DNA of 30,561 bases, taken from NCBI GenBank assembly GCA_023428085.1, contig JAEYZK010000230.1:1-30561 (forward strand), written 5' to 3'. The DNA is from Pseudomonadota bacterium. Its GTDB lineage: Bacteria > Myxococcota > Myxococcia > Myxococcales > Anaeromyxobacteraceae. The notes beneath the pieces were generated by a model that did no database searches, had not been told where the DNA came from, and saw only the letters and a list, made by a program, of their open reading frames with translations. A program made the translations under genes and the position numbers. Shown piece by piece: positions 18,623 to 27,237 of the stretch (the stretch's first letter is position 1; every line of letters starts with the position of its first letter).

Positions 18623-18676
18623 CCGTTCGCCCTGAGCGTAGGCCCGCGGAGCGGGCCGAAGTCGAAGGGCGAACGG
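18623..18676. repeat. REP-like palindrome, copy 2
   Basis: Outer arms CCGTTCGCCC and GGGCGAACGG enclose CCTGAGCGTA, a GGCCCGC/GCGGGCC hairpin and GTCGAA. It has the same architecture as copy 1, 34 bases away. The remaining stretch to 18829 holds nothing else recognised. Confidence 0.8.
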
Positions 18677-18829
18677 GGCGGGGCCTTGCTCGAGTGGGCA
18701 CGGCCCCGCGCCGATGCGCCTTGCCCGGGTGCCAGGCACTGGCTCCAGCGGCCGCCGCCCCCGCAAGGCGCGGCGTGGAGCCCCGGGGATTTCCTCGCCC
18801 CCGCCCGCGTTCTCTGGTTCGATCCCCCG

Positions 18830-20257
18830 GTGGCGCGCGTCCTCGAGACCTGGCAGCTCGTCGCCGCGATCCTCTCGGTGGTCGCGGCGGTCCTCGCGTC
18901 GGCGCACGTCATCCTCAACAAGCGCGACGTGCGCGCGGCGCTCGGGTGGCTCGGCCTCATCCTCGTCGTCCCGCTCGTCGGGGCGGCGGCGTACCTCGTC
19001 TTCGGCGTGAACCGGATCCGCCGCCGGGCGCAGGCGCTCCGGCTCCCGGACGTCCGGGCCCGGCCCGAGGACCTCCCCCCGCCGCCCGCGCTCTCGCCCG
19101 AGGCGGGCCACCTCGCGCCGCTCATCCGGCTCGCCGACTCCGTCGTGCGCCGGCCGCTCGTCGCCGGGAACCGGATCGAGCTCCTCGCGGGCGGCGCCCG
19201 CGCGTACCCGGCGATGCTCGCCGCCATCGACGCGGCGGAGCGCTCCCTCACCCTCTGCACGTACATCTTCGATCCCGGGCTCGTCGGCGACGCGTTCGTG
19301 GACGCCCTCACCCGCGCCCACCGGCGCGGCGTGCAGGTCCGCGTGCTCATCGACGCGATCGGGGTGCGGTACCGCTGGCCCCCGGTCCACCGCGCGCTCC
19401 GGCGGAGCGGCGTGCGCACGGAGCTCTTCCTCCCGCGCTTCTCGCCGGTCTGGCTCCCCTTCGTGAACCTCCGGAACCACCGGAAGATCCTCGTCGCCGA
19501 CGGACGCGTCGGCTTCACCGGCGGCATGAACATCCGCGACACGTTCATGCCCCGCGACGGCGGGCCCAACCCGTCGATCGACCTCCACGCGCGGCTGGAG
19601 GGGCCGGTGGTGGGCCACCTCCAGTCGGCGTTCGCCGAGGACTGGCTCTTCACCACGGGAGAGGAGCTCGACGGCCCGGCGTTCTTCCCGCCCGCGGTCG
19701 CGGCGGGCCCGGTGCTCGCCCGCGGAGTCCCCGACGGCCCGGACGAGGACTTCGAGGCCATCCGCTGGATCCTGCTCGGCGTGCTCGCCACCGCGCGCCG
19801 GCGGATCCGGATCGTCACCCCGTACTTCCTGCCCGACCAGGCGCTCATCACCGCCCTCAACGTCGCGGCGATGCGCGGGGTCGAGGTGGACGTCGTCCTG
19901 CCCGAGCGCGGGAACCTCCCGGTCGTCCAGTGGGCGCAGAACGCCCAGCTCTGGCAGGTGCTCGATCGCGGCTGCCGGGTCTGGCTCTCGCCCCCGCCGT
20001 TCGACCACGCCAAGGCGATGACCGTGGACGGCGTGTGGTCCCTCATCGGCTCGGCCAACTGGGACCCGCGGAGCCTCCGGCTCAACTTCGAGCTCGACGT
20101 CGAGTGCTGGGACGCCGGCGTGGCGCGCGACCTCGACGCGCTCATCGACGCCCGGCTGCGGCTCGCGCGCCCGGTCACGCTGCGTGACATGGATCGGCGG
20201 CCGCTCGCGCTGCGGCTGCGGGACGGGCTCGCCCGGCTGCTGTCGCCGTACCTGTGA
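18830..20257 (+). CDS. cls: Cardiolipin synthase (phospholipase D family)
   Basis: A 475-residue protein from a GTG start. It has two N-terminal transmembrane segments (about 8-27 and 40-58) and two phospholipase D domains, each with the catalytic His-X-Lys-X4-Asp signature: H217-K219-D224 and H393-K395-D400. Bacterial Cls condenses two phosphatidylglycerols to cardiolipin and glycerol at the inner membrane. The GTG at 18830 is preferred because the normal N-terminal membrane anchor begins right after it; an upstream in-frame ATG at 18686 would add a Pro/Arg-rich stretch running out of the REP region. No strong ribosome site is seen. The following symporter gene is 69 bases downstream and unrelated by function. 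Confidence 0.93.
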   Translation: MARVLETWQLVAAILSVVAAVLASAHVILNKRDVRAALGWLGLILVVPLVGAAAYLVFGVNRIRRRAQALRLPDVRARPEDLPPPPALSPEAGHLAPLIRLADSVVRRPLVAGNRIELLAGGARAYPAMLAAIDAAERSLTLCTYIFDPGLVGDAFVDALTRAHRRGVQVRVLIDAIGVRYRWPPVHRALRRSGVRTELFLPRFSPVWLPFVNLRNHRKILVADGRVGFTGGMNIRDTFMPRDGGPNPSIDLHARLEGPVVGHLQSAFAEDWLFTTGEELDGPAFFPPAVAAGPVLARGVPDGPDEDFEAIRWILLGVLATARRRIRIVTPYFLPDQALITALNVAAMRGVEVDVVLPERGNLPVVQWAQNAQLWQVLDRGCRVWLSPPPFDHAKAMTVDGVWSLIGSANWDPRSLRLNFELDVECWDAGVARDLDALIDARLRLARPVTLRDMDRRPLALRLRDGLARLLSPYL

Positions 20258-20326
20258 ACTTGCGCTCGATCAAGCCCGGAAGACCGGCAGGCCCATCCGC
20301 GCGCGGTTGCAGTAAGCTCCGCGCCC

Positions 20327-21886
20327 ATGTCCAACGCCTCCGTGTCGATCGCGATCGTCGTCGCGTACGTCCTGGTCATGCTCTGGGTCGGCTGGCTCTC
20401 GATGCGGAAGACCCGCGACGTGAAGGACTTCTTCATCGGCGGCCGGTCGCTCGGCCCGTGGATGAGCGCCTTCGCGTACGGCACGACGTACTTCTCCGCG
20501 GTGCTGTTCATCGGCTACGCCGGGAAGCTGGGCTGGGGCTTCGGCATCTACACGATGTGGATCGTCCTCGGGAACACGGCGATCGGCACGCTCGCCGCCT
20601 GGAAGGTCCTCGCCGGCCGGACGCGCGACATGACCGCGCGCCTGTCCGCGATCACGATGCCCGAGTTCCTGAAGGCGCGGTTCCAGGACCCGCGGCTCCA
20701 GATCTTCGCCGCCGCGGTGATGTTCGTCTTCCTCGTGCCGTACTCGGCCTCGGTGCTGATGGGCCTCTCGTTCCTCTTCGAGATGACGCTCCACATCCCG
20801 TACGAGGCGGCGCTCTACTTCCTCACCGGCCTCACGGCGGTCTACCTCGTCATGGGCGGCTACTTCGCCGTCGCCATCTCCGACTTCATCCGCGGCATCG
20901 TCGAGTTCGCGGGCGTCATGATCATGGTCTGGCTGCTCGCGCACAGCGCCAGCGCCGAGGGGTTCGGCCCGGCCACGCGGGAGCTCCTCTCCGACCCCGC
21001 GACGATGGCCCCGGCCCTCGTCGCGACGAAGACGCTCGGCGCGGGCGGCCTCGCCGTCGCCGTCCCGGGCTGGCTCACGCTCGCGGCGCTCGTCCTCATC
21101 ACCAGCTTCGGCCCGTGGGCGCTGCCGCAGATGGTCCAGAAGTTCTACTCGATCCGCAGCCGCCAGGACGTCACCCGGGCGATGACCATCGCCGGCGTCT
21201 TCGCGCTCTTCATGGCGTTCGGCGCGTACTACTCGGGCGCGCTCACGCACCTCTACTACCGCGGCGGCCTCCCGGCCGAGCTCGTGGGGCCGAAGGGGCC
21301 GATCTTCGACAAGATCATGCCGCACTTCATCACCACCTCCGGGCTGCCCGAGGCCCTCGTGCTGGTGATCGTGCTGATGGTCTTCTCGGCCTCGATGTCG
21401 AGCCTCTCCTCGCTCGTGCTCGTGTCGAGCTCGGCGGTGGCGATCGACATCTACGGCGCGTTCGTGGACCACCAGAAGAACCCGAAGCGGACGATGGCGC
21501 TCCTCCGGACGCTCTGCGCGGTCTTCGTCGGCATCTCGCTCCTCATCGCGCTCCAGAAGCCCACGCTCATCATGAACCTCATGATCATGAGCTGGGGCAC
21601 GCTCTCCGGCGTCTTCCTCGCGCCGTACGTCTTCGGCCTCTTCTGGAGGCGGACGACGCGCGCGGGCGTCTGGGCCGGCATGGTCGTCGGCCTCGCCTCC
21701 GCGGTGGCGCTGTTCTTCGCCTGGGGCGCCGACGGCGTCCCGCTCGCGGGCGCGGTGGCGATGATCCTCCCGCTGCTCGTCGTGCCCGCGGTCTCGCTCG
21801 TGACGCGCCCGCCGGACGCGCAGGTGCTCGCGACGGCGTTCGGGACGGGGGAGGCGACGGCCGCGGGCGACGAGCGCGCGGCGTAG
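20327..21886 (+). CDS. Sodium:solute symporter (SSS family)
   Basis: A 519-residue integral membrane protein with about 13 hydrophobic segments. It begins with an Ile/Val-rich helix and the Asp-Phe-Phe-Ile-Gly-Gly-Arg-Ser-Leu-Gly loop (34-43) typical of the SSS family (PutP/PanF/SGLT fold). The Phe-Ser-Ala-Ser-Met-Ser-Ser-Leu-Ser-Ser region near 352-361 corresponds to the conserved segment of helix 8, which contributes to the Na2 sodium site. It imports an organic solute with Na+. The substrate cannot be read from sequence; the nearest general classes are proline, pantothenate or monocarboxylate carriers. It is convergent with the Sel1 gene, only 5 bases between the stops. Confidence 0.92.
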   Translation: MSNASVSIAIVVAYVLVMLWVGWLSMRKTRDVKDFFIGGRSLGPWMSAFAYGTTYFSAVLFIGYAGKLGWGFGIYTMWIVLGNTAIGTLAAWKVLAGRTRDMTARLSAITMPEFLKARFQDPRLQIFAAAVMFVFLVPYSASVLMGLSFLFEMTLHIPYEAALYFLTGLTAVYLVMGGYFAVAISDFIRGIVEFAGVMIMVWLLAHSASAEGFGPATRELLSDPATMAPALVATKTLGAGGLAVAVPGWLTLAALVLITSFGPWALPQMVQKFYSIRSRQDVTRAMTIAGVFALFMAFGAYYSGALTHLYYRGGLPAELVGPKGPIFDKIMPHFITTSGLPEALVLVIVLMVFSASMSSLSSLVLVSSSAVAIDIYGAFVDHQKNPKRTMALLRTLCAVFVGISLLIALQKPTLIMNLMIMSWGTLSGVFLAPYVFGLFWRRTTRAGVWAGMVVGLASAVALFFAWGADGVPLAGAVAMILPLLVVPAVSLVTRPPDAQVLATAFGTGEATAAGDERAA

Positions 21887-21891
21887 CGGGA

Positions 21892-22434
21892 TCAGGGCTT
21901 CTGCTGCCTGCAGGCGGCGGCGTCGCCCTTGCGGCACGCGATCTGGAGCACATGCTGCTGGGACTCGCAGGCGCTCTTGTTCCCGCGCTGGCACGCGGTC
22001 TCGAACAGCGCGGCCGCGCGGCCAAGGTCGCGCTTCACTCCTCCGCCGCCCTCCGCGAGCACATGAGCGAGGCGGACGCATGCGTTCGGGTCGGCCTTGC
22101 ACGCCTTGTCGTAGACCGCCACCGCGCGCGGCACGTCGCGCTTCAGCCCGTCGCCGCCCTTCTCGAGCAGCCGCCCGAGCGAGAGGCAGGACATCTTGTC
22201 CCCGAGGGCGCAGGCCCGCTCGTAGTACCGCGCGGCGCGGGCCGCGTCCTTCGAAACGCCCCAGCCCTTCTCGAGATAGTACGCGGCGTCCATGCAGTCG
22301 GCGGCGCAATCCTCGGCGCACCCCGCCTCACGCGAGGCCTGGTCGGGCTTCTCCTGCTGGCAACGGTCGGCTGCCGGAGCGGCGCCGGGGAACGCGAGCG
22401 TCACGAGGATGGCGAGCAGGAGCGAGGTGCGCAT
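21892..22434 (-). CDS. Secreted cysteine-rich Sel1-like repeat protein
   Basis: A 180-residue protein. Residues 1-22 are a signal peptide (cut near Ala-Ala|Asp). About four Sel1/Hcp-like alpha/alpha repeats follow (about 43-78, 79-115, 116-152, 153-175), each with paired cysteines such as Ala-Cys-Ala-Leu-Gly-Asp-Lys-Met-Ser-Cys. In the Helicobacter Hcp proteins such pairs form a disulfide within each repeat. These scaffolds mediate protein contacts in the periplasm or outside the cell; the ligand is unknown. The start was set at the ATG at 22434, which gives a clean signal peptide. The frame extends further upstream but reads through the REP-like element at 22525. Confidence 0.85.
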   Translation of the reverse strand: MRTSLLLAILVTLAFPGAAPAADRCQQEKPDQASREAGCAEDCAADCMDAAYYLEKGWGVSKDAARAARYYERACALGDKMSCLSLGRLLEKGGDGLKRDVPRAVAVYDKACKADPNACVRLAHVLAEGGGGVKRDLGRAAALFETACQRGNKSACESQQHVLQIACRKGDAAACRQQKP

Positions 22435-22524
22435 GGCGCGAGGATGGACGGTCGGGCGGCCCGCGTCCAGCAGGACGGAGCGGGGAGGCGCCGGCGCGGG
22501 CGAGGAGCGCGCCGCCGAGCAGTT

Positions 22525-22581
22525 CCCGGTCGCCCCTGAGCGGAGCCCGCCGAAGGCGAGCGCCGTCGAACGGCGGCCGGG
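22525..22581. repeat. REP-like palindrome, degenerate copy 3
   Basis: Outer CCCGGTCGCC and GGCGGCCGGG-like arms enclose CCCTGAGCG and GTCGAA, the family core, but the inner hairpin has decayed. It lies between the Sel1 gene and the small reverse-strand gene. Confidence 0.6.
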
Positions 22582-22595
22582 AGCGTGCCGCGGCC

Positions 22596-22820
22596 TCACA
22601 GCTTGATGGCCGAGCTGACTGCCTCCACCGTCCGCTCCACCGCGAGCGTGGCGGCGGAGTTGACGTCCTCGGGCTTCTCGGGCTGGAACTGGTAGAAGCT
22701 CCGGAGGTGGTACTCGGTGCCGTCGACCGTGAACCGGAGCCAGCTCACGATGACGTCGTGACCTCCGCTGATCAGGCTCGGATCGTACTCGCCCTCCTGG
22801 CGATCGTCGCACCCCACCAT
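22596..22820 (-). CDS. Small hypothetical protein
   Basis: A 74-residue protein whose ATG at 22820 has a strong AAGGA ribosome site (22828-22832) seven bases upstream, which decides this start over an in-frame ATG at 22886 with no such site. The sequence is less biased in composition than chance GC-rich frames: it contains Trp-Leu-Arg-Phe-Thr-Val-Asp-Gly, a His-Leu-Arg-Ser-Phe-Tyr-Gln-Phe strand and a C-terminal amphipathic helix. It has no signal peptide or membrane segment. No family is recognised. It lies between a REP-like element and the EamA transporter gene. Confidence 0.6.
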   Translation of the reverse strand: MVGCDDRQEGEYDPSLISGGHDVIVSWLRFTVDGTEYHLRSFYQFQPEKPEDVNSAATLAVERTVEAVSSAIKL

Positions 22821-22940
22821 GTTGACGTCCTTCGCCTTCGACCGCGTGGGATCGGATCCGGAGGCGGCCCCGGCATCGCGGTCCATGACGGACGGGGCGA
22901 CGTGGAGAGCGCCGGCAGCTTCACCTGCGAGCGACCGCGC

Positions 22941-23918
22941 TCACCCCGCCGATCCGCGTCGTCCTTCGCTCCGCGCCTGCCGCACCGCGAGCGGCCCCAC
23001 GAGCGCGAGCGCCACCACGAGCAGCCCCAGGCCCGCGGCCTCGAGGCCGCGCGGCCGCTCGCGGAGCTCGAGCGCGCTCGCGAGCAGCCCGAGGAGCGGG
23101 GTCGCGAGGATCGCGAGGCTCGCGACGCCGGCCGACACGTGCCGCAGCAGCGCGGTCCAGAGGACCCACGCGACCGCGGTCGCCGGGAGGATCTGGTAGA
23201 GCACCGCGAACACGAGGTACGGCGACCACTCCGCCGGCCGGCCCGGGACGAGCGCCGCCGCGGCCCAGAGCCCGAGGCCGCCGAAGAGCATCTGCCAGGC
23301 CGCGACGCCGAGCGGGTCGGCCTGCTCGCGCACGAGGAGCCGCCGCGTCAGCACCGCGCCCACCGCCCAGGCCAGCCCCGAGCCCGTGGCGAGCGCCGCG
23401 GCGCGGACGTTCCCGGCCGCCCCCGCGCCGCCGAGGAACACCAGCGCGAGACCGGCGCCCGCGGCGCCGAGGGCGAGGGCCTGGAGCCGCCCGGGCCGCT
23501 CGCGCAGCACCGGCCACCCGAGCACCACGACCCAGAACGGCATCGTGTAGCAGAGGAGCGCGGCCCGGCCCGCGGGCCCTTGACGGAGCGCGAAGAGCGA
23601 CAGCGCGGTGTTGAGCCCGGTCTGGATGGCGCCGGCCCAGGCGAGCGTCCACGTGGGGCGGGTGAGCCTCGACCGGGCGAAGAGCGCGAGGAGCGCGAGG
23701 AGGAGCAGCCCCGCGGGGACGAAGCGCCAGGCGGCGAGCTCGAAGGGTCCCACGTAGGCGAGGGCCCTCTTCATCACGACCCAGTTGTATCCCCAGAGGA
23801 ACGGGACGAGGAGGAGCGCCGCCAGCGCCCAGGCTGCGCCGGCGCGGCGGTCCGCCGGCTGCGATCTTTCCTGCTGAGGAGAGTGCGCCAAGTTGTGTAC
23901 CTTCGGAGAAGCTACCAT
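22941..23918 (-). CDS. EamA/DMT-superfamily transporter
   Basis: A 325-residue integral membrane protein with ten predicted hydrophobic helices in two similar halves (about 30-160 and 170-305), the EamA fold of drug/metabolite exporters. The Pro-Phe-Leu-Trp-Gly-Tyr-Asn-Trp segment at the first helix and Pro-Phe-Trp-Val-Val near 125-130 are typical of the group. It likely exports a small metabolite or amino acid; the substrate is unknown. The ATG at 23918 has no ribosome site, while a TTG at 23891 has AAGG eight bases upstream, so the protein may be nine residues shorter. It is divergent from the sugar-kinase gene with 17 bases between the starts. Confidence 0.88.
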   Translation of the reverse strand: MVASPKVHNLAHSPQQERSQPADRRAGAAWALAALLLVPFLWGYNWVVMKRALAYVGPFELAAWRFVPAGLLLLALLALFARSRLTRPTWTLAWAGAIQTGLNTALSLFALRQGPAGRAALLCYTMPFWVVVLGWPVLRERPGRLQALALGAAGAGLALVFLGGAGAAGNVRAAALATGSGLAWAVGAVLTRRLLVREQADPLGVAAWQMLFGGLGLWAAAALVPGRPAEWSPYLVFAVLYQILPATAVAWVLWTALLRHVSAGVASLAILATPLLGLLASALELRERPRGLEAAGLGLLVVALALVGPLAVRQARSEGRRGSAG

Positions 23919-23935
23919 CGCGAAAGGCGCCCGAC

Positions 23936-24658
23936 ATGGCCAGGCGAGTCCTCGTGATCGACGTCGGCGGCACCAACGTGAAGCTGCACGTCACCGGGCA
24001 CGAGGAGACGGTGAAGATCCCGTCGGGCAAGAAGCTCACGCCCGCGCGGATGATGCGTGAGGTGCTCGAGGCCGTCGCCGCGCAGGGCTGGAAGTTCGAC
24101 GCCGTCACGATCGGCGTCCCCGCCCCGGTCGCCGCCGGCAAGGTCGCGCTCGAGCCCGCGAACCTCGGCCGCGGCTGGACGCGGTTCGACTTCCGCAAGG
24201 CCGCCCGCAAGCCCGTCCGCGTCGTGAACGACGCGGCCATGCAGGCGATCGGGAGCTACGCGGGCAAGGGGACGATGCTCTTCCTCGGCCTCGGCACCGG
24301 CCTCGGCGCGGCGCTCGTCGCCGACGGCACGCTCGTGCCGCTCGAGCTCGCGCGGATGCCGTACAAGAACGGCGAGCTCGAGGACTACGTCGGCGAGCGG
24401 GCGCTCCTCCGCCTCGGCAAGGCGGCGTGGCGCAGGACCGTCGACCGCGTGGTCCGCGAGGTGTCCGCGGCGTTCGTCGTGGACGAGGTCGTGCTCGGGG
24501 GCGGGAACTCCCGCAAGCTCAAGGAGCTGCCGCCGAAGGCCCGCCTCGGCGCCAACGCGCTGGCGATGGTCGGGGGCGAGCGGCTCTGGGAGGAAGAGGC
24601 CCACAGCGGCCAGTCGAGGTTCACCGCCGCGACGGGGCGCCGCGCGCGAGGGAAGTAG
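23936..24658 (+). CDS. ROK-family kinase, polyphosphate glucokinase-like
   Basis: A 240-residue protein of the hexokinase/actin fold. The phosphate-binding motif Asp-Val-Gly-Gly-Thr-Asn-Val-Lys is at 9-16, the catalytic Asp99 in Val-Asn-Asp-Ala, and the second phosphate motif Gly-Leu-Gly-Thr-Gly-Leu-Gly at 118-124. The adenosine-side motif is near 187-191. It lacks the Cys-rich zinc motif of classical ROK sugar kinases, which is the state in polyphosphate/ATP glucokinases (PPGK). It would phosphorylate glucose to glucose-6-phosphate in the cytoplasm, a natural final step for glucose from the cellulases in this window, although it is 10 kb away and no operator like theirs was seen before it. 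Confidence 0.85.
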   Translation: MARRVLVIDVGGTNVKLHVTGHEETVKIPSGKKLTPARMMREVLEAVAAQGWKFDAVTIGVPAPVAAGKVALEPANLGRGWTRFDFRKAARKPVRVVNDAAMQAIGSYAGKGTMLFLGLGTGLGAALVADGTLVPLELARMPYKNGELEDYVGERALLRLGKAAWRRTVDRVVREVSAAFVVDEVVLGGGNSRKLKELPPKARLGANALAMVGGERLWEEEAHSGQSRFTAATGRRARGK

Positions 24659-24868
24659 GCGTTTTCGCGCAGTCCAGGGGCGCTCGCGGAGCCGGGCTGG
24701 CACCCGGGCGCAGGCTCGGGCTCGGGCTCGTCCACGGGTGGGTCGATCGGGGGTGATCTTGGCAGGCCCCATCCGGTAGCATGCGGGTCACTTCGAACGT
24801 CCCGGACGCGGGCGCCGGCGCGGGTCTTCCGCGCAGGAGGCGTCCCCGGCTCCGGCAGAGGAGAACCG

Positions 24869-26551
24869 ATGCAAGGCATGAAGGAGGCGGGCTCTGCCCG
24901 CGGTCGGGGCGAGGGCGAGGCCCGGGCGATCGGTGCGCGGCGGCTCGTCTCCGGCGACGAGGCGGTCGCGGCCGCGGCGCGCGACGCCGGGGTCCACCTC
25001 GGGACCGGCTACCCCGGGACCCCCTCGACGGAGATCCTGCAGGTCTTCCACGAGCTCGGCGGGCGCGCCCAGTGGGCGCCCAACGAGAAGGTGGCCCTCG
25101 AGGTCGGCATCGGCGCGGCGTTCGGCGGCGCGCGCGCCCTCGTCACGATGAAGCACGTCGGCCTGAACGTCGCCGCCGACCCGCTCTTCACGGCGGCCTA
25201 CACCGGCGTCACCGGCGGCCTCGTGATCGTCTCGGCCGACGATCCGGGCATGGCCTCCTCCCAGAACGAGCAGGACAACCGGCGCTACGCGGTCGCCGCC
25301 GGCCTGCCGATGCTCGAGCCCGCCGACTCGCAGGAGGCCTACGACCTCACCCTGGCGGCCTTCGAGCTGTCCGAGCGCTGGAAGCTGCCGGTCCTGCTCC
25401 GGATGACGACGCGCGTCTGCCACTCGAAGACGATCCTGACGCAGCGGACCGACGTGCCCGCGCCCGCGGCCCCGGCGTTCCAGCGCGACATCGCCGCGCG
25501 CGTCATGATCCCGGCCTACGCCCGCCCGGCGCACCGGCGGCTCCGGAAGAAGCTCGACGAGATCCAGGCGTGGGCGGAGAAGGCGCCCGCGGCGGCCGTC
25601 GAGCGGCGCGCCGGCGCCGAGCTCGGCATCATCACCGCCGGCGTCACCGCGCGCCACGCCGCCGAGGCGGCGCCGCGGGCGAGCCTGCTCGAGCTGAAGC
25701 TCCTCCACCCGCTGCCCTTCGAGCGGATCCGCGCCTTCGCGCGGAGCGTCGCCCGGTGCGTCGTGATCGAGGAGGGCGACCCGTGCTTCGCCGAGGCGCT
25801 CCGCGCCGCCGGCATCCAGGTCGAGGCGAAGGACCCCTCGTTCCGGTTCGGCGAGCTCTCCGTCGAGCGCGTGCGCCGGATCCTCGCCGACGACCGCTCG
25901 CCGGAGCCGGAGCTCCCGAAGGGCAAGCCTCCGCAGCTCTGCGAGGCGTGCCCGTACCACCCGGTCTACGGCACGCTCAAGAAGCTCGACTGCATCGTGG
26001 CCGGGGACATCGGCTGCTACACGCTCGGCGTCCTCCCGCCGTACCAGGGCATGGACACCTGCGTGGCGATGGGCGCCTCGCTGGGCGTCGGCCTCGGCCT
26101 CCGCCACGTGCTGCCGGAGGAGGACGCGCGCCGCGTCGTCTCGATCATCGGCGACTCGACGTTCGTGCACACCGGCGTGAACGGCCTCATCGAGATGATC
26201 TACAACCCGCCCGCGACCGGCCACGTGCTCGTCGTCCTGGACAACGGGACGACGGCGATGACCGGCCAGCAGGAGCACCCGGGCACGGGCCGCTCGCTCG
26301 GCCACGAGCCCACCGGGAAGCTCTCGATCGAGGGGCTCGCCCGCGCGCTCGGCGTCGCGAACGTGCACGTCGTCGATCCGGTGCCGGATCCGGGCGCGTT
26401 CGAGAAGGTGCTCGTCGAGAGCCTCGCGAAGCCCGAGCTGACCGTCATCGTGGCCCGCCGCCCGTGCATCCTCGCGGCGGCCGACATCCGGAAGTACGAG
26501 AAGGCGGCCGACGCGAAGCGCGCGGCGACCTGCGAGGTGCAGAATGGGTAG
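24869..26551 (+). CDS. iorA: Indolepyruvate:ferredoxin oxidoreductase alpha subunit, lacking the C-terminal ferredoxin domain
   Basis: A 560-residue thiamine-diphosphate enzyme subunit. The N-terminal pyrimidine domain contains Gly-Tyr-Pro-Gly-Thr-Pro-Ser-Thr (47-54). A Cys-Glu-Ala-Cys-Pro-Tyr-His stretch (358-364) stands where other IorA proteins have Cys-Pro-Gly-Cys-Pro-His. The TPP-binding domain has Gly-Asp-Ser from 428 and Leu-Asp-Asn about 26 residues on. With IorB it decarboxylates aryl-pyruvates from Trp, Phe or Tyr oxidatively to aryl-acetyl-CoA, reducing ferredoxin. Known IorA proteins are about 600-650 residues with two [4Fe-4S] clusters at the C-terminus; this one stops after about 560 with no Cys-X2-Cys-X2-Cys motif. 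A GAGGAG ribosome site precedes the ATG. It overlaps iorB by 8 bases. Confidence 0.93.
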   Translation: MQGMKEAGSARGRGEGEARAIGARRLVSGDEAVAAAARDAGVHLGTGYPGTPSTEILQVFHELGGRAQWAPNEKVALEVGIGAAFGGARALVTMKHVGLNVAADPLFTAAYTGVTGGLVIVSADDPGMASSQNEQDNRRYAVAAGLPMLEPADSQEAYDLTLAAFELSERWKLPVLLRMTTRVCHSKTILTQRTDVPAPAAPAFQRDIAARVMIPAYARPAHRRLRKKLDEIQAWAEKAPAAAVERRAGAELGIITAGVTARHAAEAAPRASLLELKLLHPLPFERIRAFARSVARCVVIEEGDPCFAEALRAAGIQVEAKDPSFRFGELSVERVRRILADDRSPEPELPKGKPPQLCEACPYHPVYGTLKKLDCIVAGDIGCYTLGVLPPYQGMDTCVAMGASLGVGLGLRHVLPEEDARRVVSIIGDSTFVHTGVNGLIEMIYNPPATGHVLVVLDNGTTAMTGQQEHPGTGRSLGHEPTGKLSIEGLARALGVANVHVVDPVPDPGAFEKVLVESLAKPELTVIVARRPCILAAADIRKYEKAADAKRAATCEVQNG

Positions 26552-27029
26552 CAAGGTCGTGAACGTGGTGGTGGCGGGCCTCGGCGGGCAGGGCGTGATC
26601 AAGGCCTCCGACATCCTCGCCGACGCCGTCTTCCGCGCCGGGCGCGACGTGAAGAAGGCCGAGATCCACGGGATGAGCCAGCGCGGCGGATCCGTCACCT
26701 CCGACGTCCGCTTCGGCGACGCCGTCCTCTCGCCGATGATCCCGGCGGGCGAGGCCGACTTCCTGCTCGTGCTCGCGCCCTCCGAGATCGCGGTCACGAA
26801 GCCGCTCCTCAAGCCCGGCGGCGTGCTCATCCCGCCGGACGCGGTCCCCGAGGAGAAGCTCGCCAACAAGCGCAGCCTCAACGTCGCCCTGCTCGGGATG
26901 CTCGCCGCGCAGCTCGACATCCCCGAGGAGCACTGGCAGGCGGCCATCCGGGCGGCGCTCCCGGAGCGGCTCCACGCGGTGAACGACGCCGCGTTCCAGC
27001 TCGGCAAAGAGACCCCGCTCCCCCGCTGA
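26544..27029 (+). CDS. iorB: Indolepyruvate:ferredoxin oxidoreductase beta subunit
   Basis: A 161-residue protein matching the gamma domain of 2-oxoacid oxidoreductases: Gly-Leu-Gly-Gly-Gln-Gly (12-17) near the N-terminus, then Ile-His-Gly-Met-Ser-Gln-Arg-Gly-Gly-Ser (41-50). It completes the IorAB enzyme and contributes to the CoA/substrate site. It starts 8 bases inside iorA, indicating coupled translation. It is shorter than many IorB proteins (about 190-200) but keeps the conserved C-terminal Asn-Asp-Ala-Ala-Phe, so it is probably complete. It contains no cysteine, so it supplies no extra iron-sulfur cluster. Confidence 0.93.
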   Translation: MGSKVVNVVVAGLGGQGVIKASDILADAVFRAGRDVKKAEIHGMSQRGGSVTSDVRFGDAVLSPMIPAGEADFLLVLAPSEIAVTKPLLKPGGVLIPPDAVPEEKLANKRSLNVALLGMLAAQLDIPEEHWQAAIRAALPERLHAVNDAAFQLGKETPLPR

Positions 27030-27067
27030 CGCGCGCCATGCCTCAGGAACGAAGCGTATCGCAGGGA

Positions 27068-27213
27068 GGGGGGCCCCAGCGAAGCTGGGGGGAGGGGCGC
27101 AGCCCCTCCGACGCGGGGCAGCCGGGCGGAGCCGCGAAGCGGCGAGCACGGCGCAGGGCCCCGCGGAGCAGGGGTGGGGCCCCGACGGCTTCGCCGGCGG
27201 GGCGGGGCGGCAC
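27068..27213. repeat. Mosaic hairpin repeat, copy 2
   Basis: The core at 27130-27183 matches 3282-3335 at 52 of 54 bases. It is preceded by hairpins 27074-27080/27084-27090 and 27091-27098/27102-27109 (GCA loop), and followed by one with stems 27180-27189 and 27193-27202. It lies between iorB and paaK1 and may attenuate or terminate transcription within the cluster. Confidence 0.75.
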
Positions 27214-27237
27214 GCCCCGTCAACAAGGAGGCCCATC

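Noticed and set aside
22821..22886. Longer form of the small reverse-strand gene starting at 22886
   Set aside because: No ribosome site there, whereas the ATG at 22820 has a clear AAGGA site.
24755..24785. Sigma54 promoter before iorA
   Set aside because: A TTGGCA-like start occurs, but the second element is not GC at the required 10-base spacing after GG.
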